NCBI RefSeq assembly: GCF_021278985.1
Contig: NZ_CP082833.1
Location: 930,001 to 994,000, forward strand
Reading direction: 5' to 3'
Source of the DNA: Citrobacter rodentium NBRC 105723 = DSM 16636
GTDB lineage: Bacteria > Pseudomonadota > Gammaproteobacteria > Enterobacterales > Enterobacteriaceae
Length of the DNA stretch: 64,000 nucleotides
Under the pieces are notes generated by a model. It was not told where the DNA came from. It searched no databases and was given only the letters and a program-made list of their open reading frames with translations. The translations under genes were made by a program, and so were the position numbers. Shown here piece by piece: positions 63,766-64,000 of this stretch (position 1 is its first letter; every line of letters begins with the position of its first letter).

Positions 63766-64000
63766 TTAATCCTCTCGGGCAAAAAGTGCCTCTATAAAAT
63801 CGTCCGCCTTAAACGGACGCAAATCTTCGATACGTTCGCCGACGCCAATATAGCGGATAGGAATGCCAAACTGATCGGCCACCGAGAAGATCACGCCGCC
63901 TTTCGCCGTGCCGTCCAGCTTGGTCAGGGTAATCCCCGTCAGACCAACCGCCTCATGGAACAGTCTGGCCTGGCTTACCGCATTCTGCCCGGTGCTGGCG
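63766..64000 (-). CDS. ftsY: Signal recognition particle receptor FtsY (C-terminal part)
   Basis: Partial: the gene runs off the right edge of the window. The visible 77 residues are the NG-domain end: LTKLDGTAKGGVIFSVADQFG (the G4 TKLD region and G5 area) and FKADDFIEALFARED at the C-terminus. The stop codon lies 2 nt before ftsE. Confidence 0.95.
   Translation of the reverse strand, partial: ASTGQNAVSQARLFHEAVGLTGITLTKLDGTAKGGVIFSVADQFGIPIRYIGVGERIEDLRPFKADDFIEALFARED

Overview
This window is chromosomal backbone of an Enterobacteriaceae member closely related to Escherichia, Salmonella and Citrobacter. The gene order is the classical E. coli 75-77 min segment: feoABC, bioH/gntX, nfuA, gntT, malQP/malT, glpRGE/glpD, glgPACXB, asd, gntUKR, yhhW, yhhX, ryhB, yhhY, ggt, ugpQCEAB, livFGMHK, panM, livJ, rpoH, ftsXEY. 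Most proteins match the K-12 product in length and in catalytic residues. REP/BIME repeats of the E. coli/Citrobacter type sit in about a dozen intergenic gaps. Differences from K-12 (an intact glpR, extra cargo genes, other hcp genes) suggest Citrobacter or a near relative, but species cannot be fixed from the sequence alone.

Layout. 0-8 kb: ferrous iron uptake, an Rpn nuclease, biotin synthesis (bioH), gntX, the Fe-S carrier nfuA and gluconate permease gntT. 8-21.6 kb: maltodextrin use (malQP, malT) and glycerol-3-phosphate use (glpEGR, glpD). 21.6-31 kb: the glycogen operon glgBXCAP on the minus strand. 31-38.5 kb: asd, yhgN, gntUK, gntR, yhhW and yhhX. 38.7 kb: the iron-responsive small RNA RyhB with its Fur box. 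41-48.6 kb: ggt, yhhA and the phosphate-regulated ugpBAECQ operon. 49.5-56.4 kb: branched-chain amino acid ABC transport (liv) with panM. 56.6-60.8 kb: an accessory permease, a PuuE-like aminotransferase and a MocR regulator. 60.9-64 kb: rpoH and ftsYEX, with ftsY cut by the window edge.

Accessory cargo. Four AT-richer or non-K-12 modules interrupt the backbone. (1) 12.8-14.65 kb, between malP and malT: an orphan hcp, a membrane-active effector candidate with a colicin-like hydrophobic hairpin, and a small multi-pass membrane protein, likely its immunity protein. (2) 39.7-41.25 kb, between yhhY and ggt (the K-12 yhhZ position): an Hcp protein fused to a C-terminal domain with a complete JAMM/MPN+ metallopeptidase motif, plus a one-nucleotide-spaced immunity candidate. 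(3) 48.8-49.4 kb: a phd-doc toxin-antitoxin pair between ugpB and livF. (4) 56.6-60.8 kb: the permease/aminotransferase/MocR cluster between livJ and rpoH.

How they work together. The backbone is mostly carbon storage and scavenging under CRP and local regulators (MalT, GlpR, GntR), phosphate (Pho) and leucine-responsive control, and iron (Fur/RyhB). The two hcp modules have no T6SS core genes nearby, so their products would have to use a secretion apparatus encoded elsewhere. They are the most novel content: two different effector/immunity cartridges lodged in housekeeping intergenic regions.
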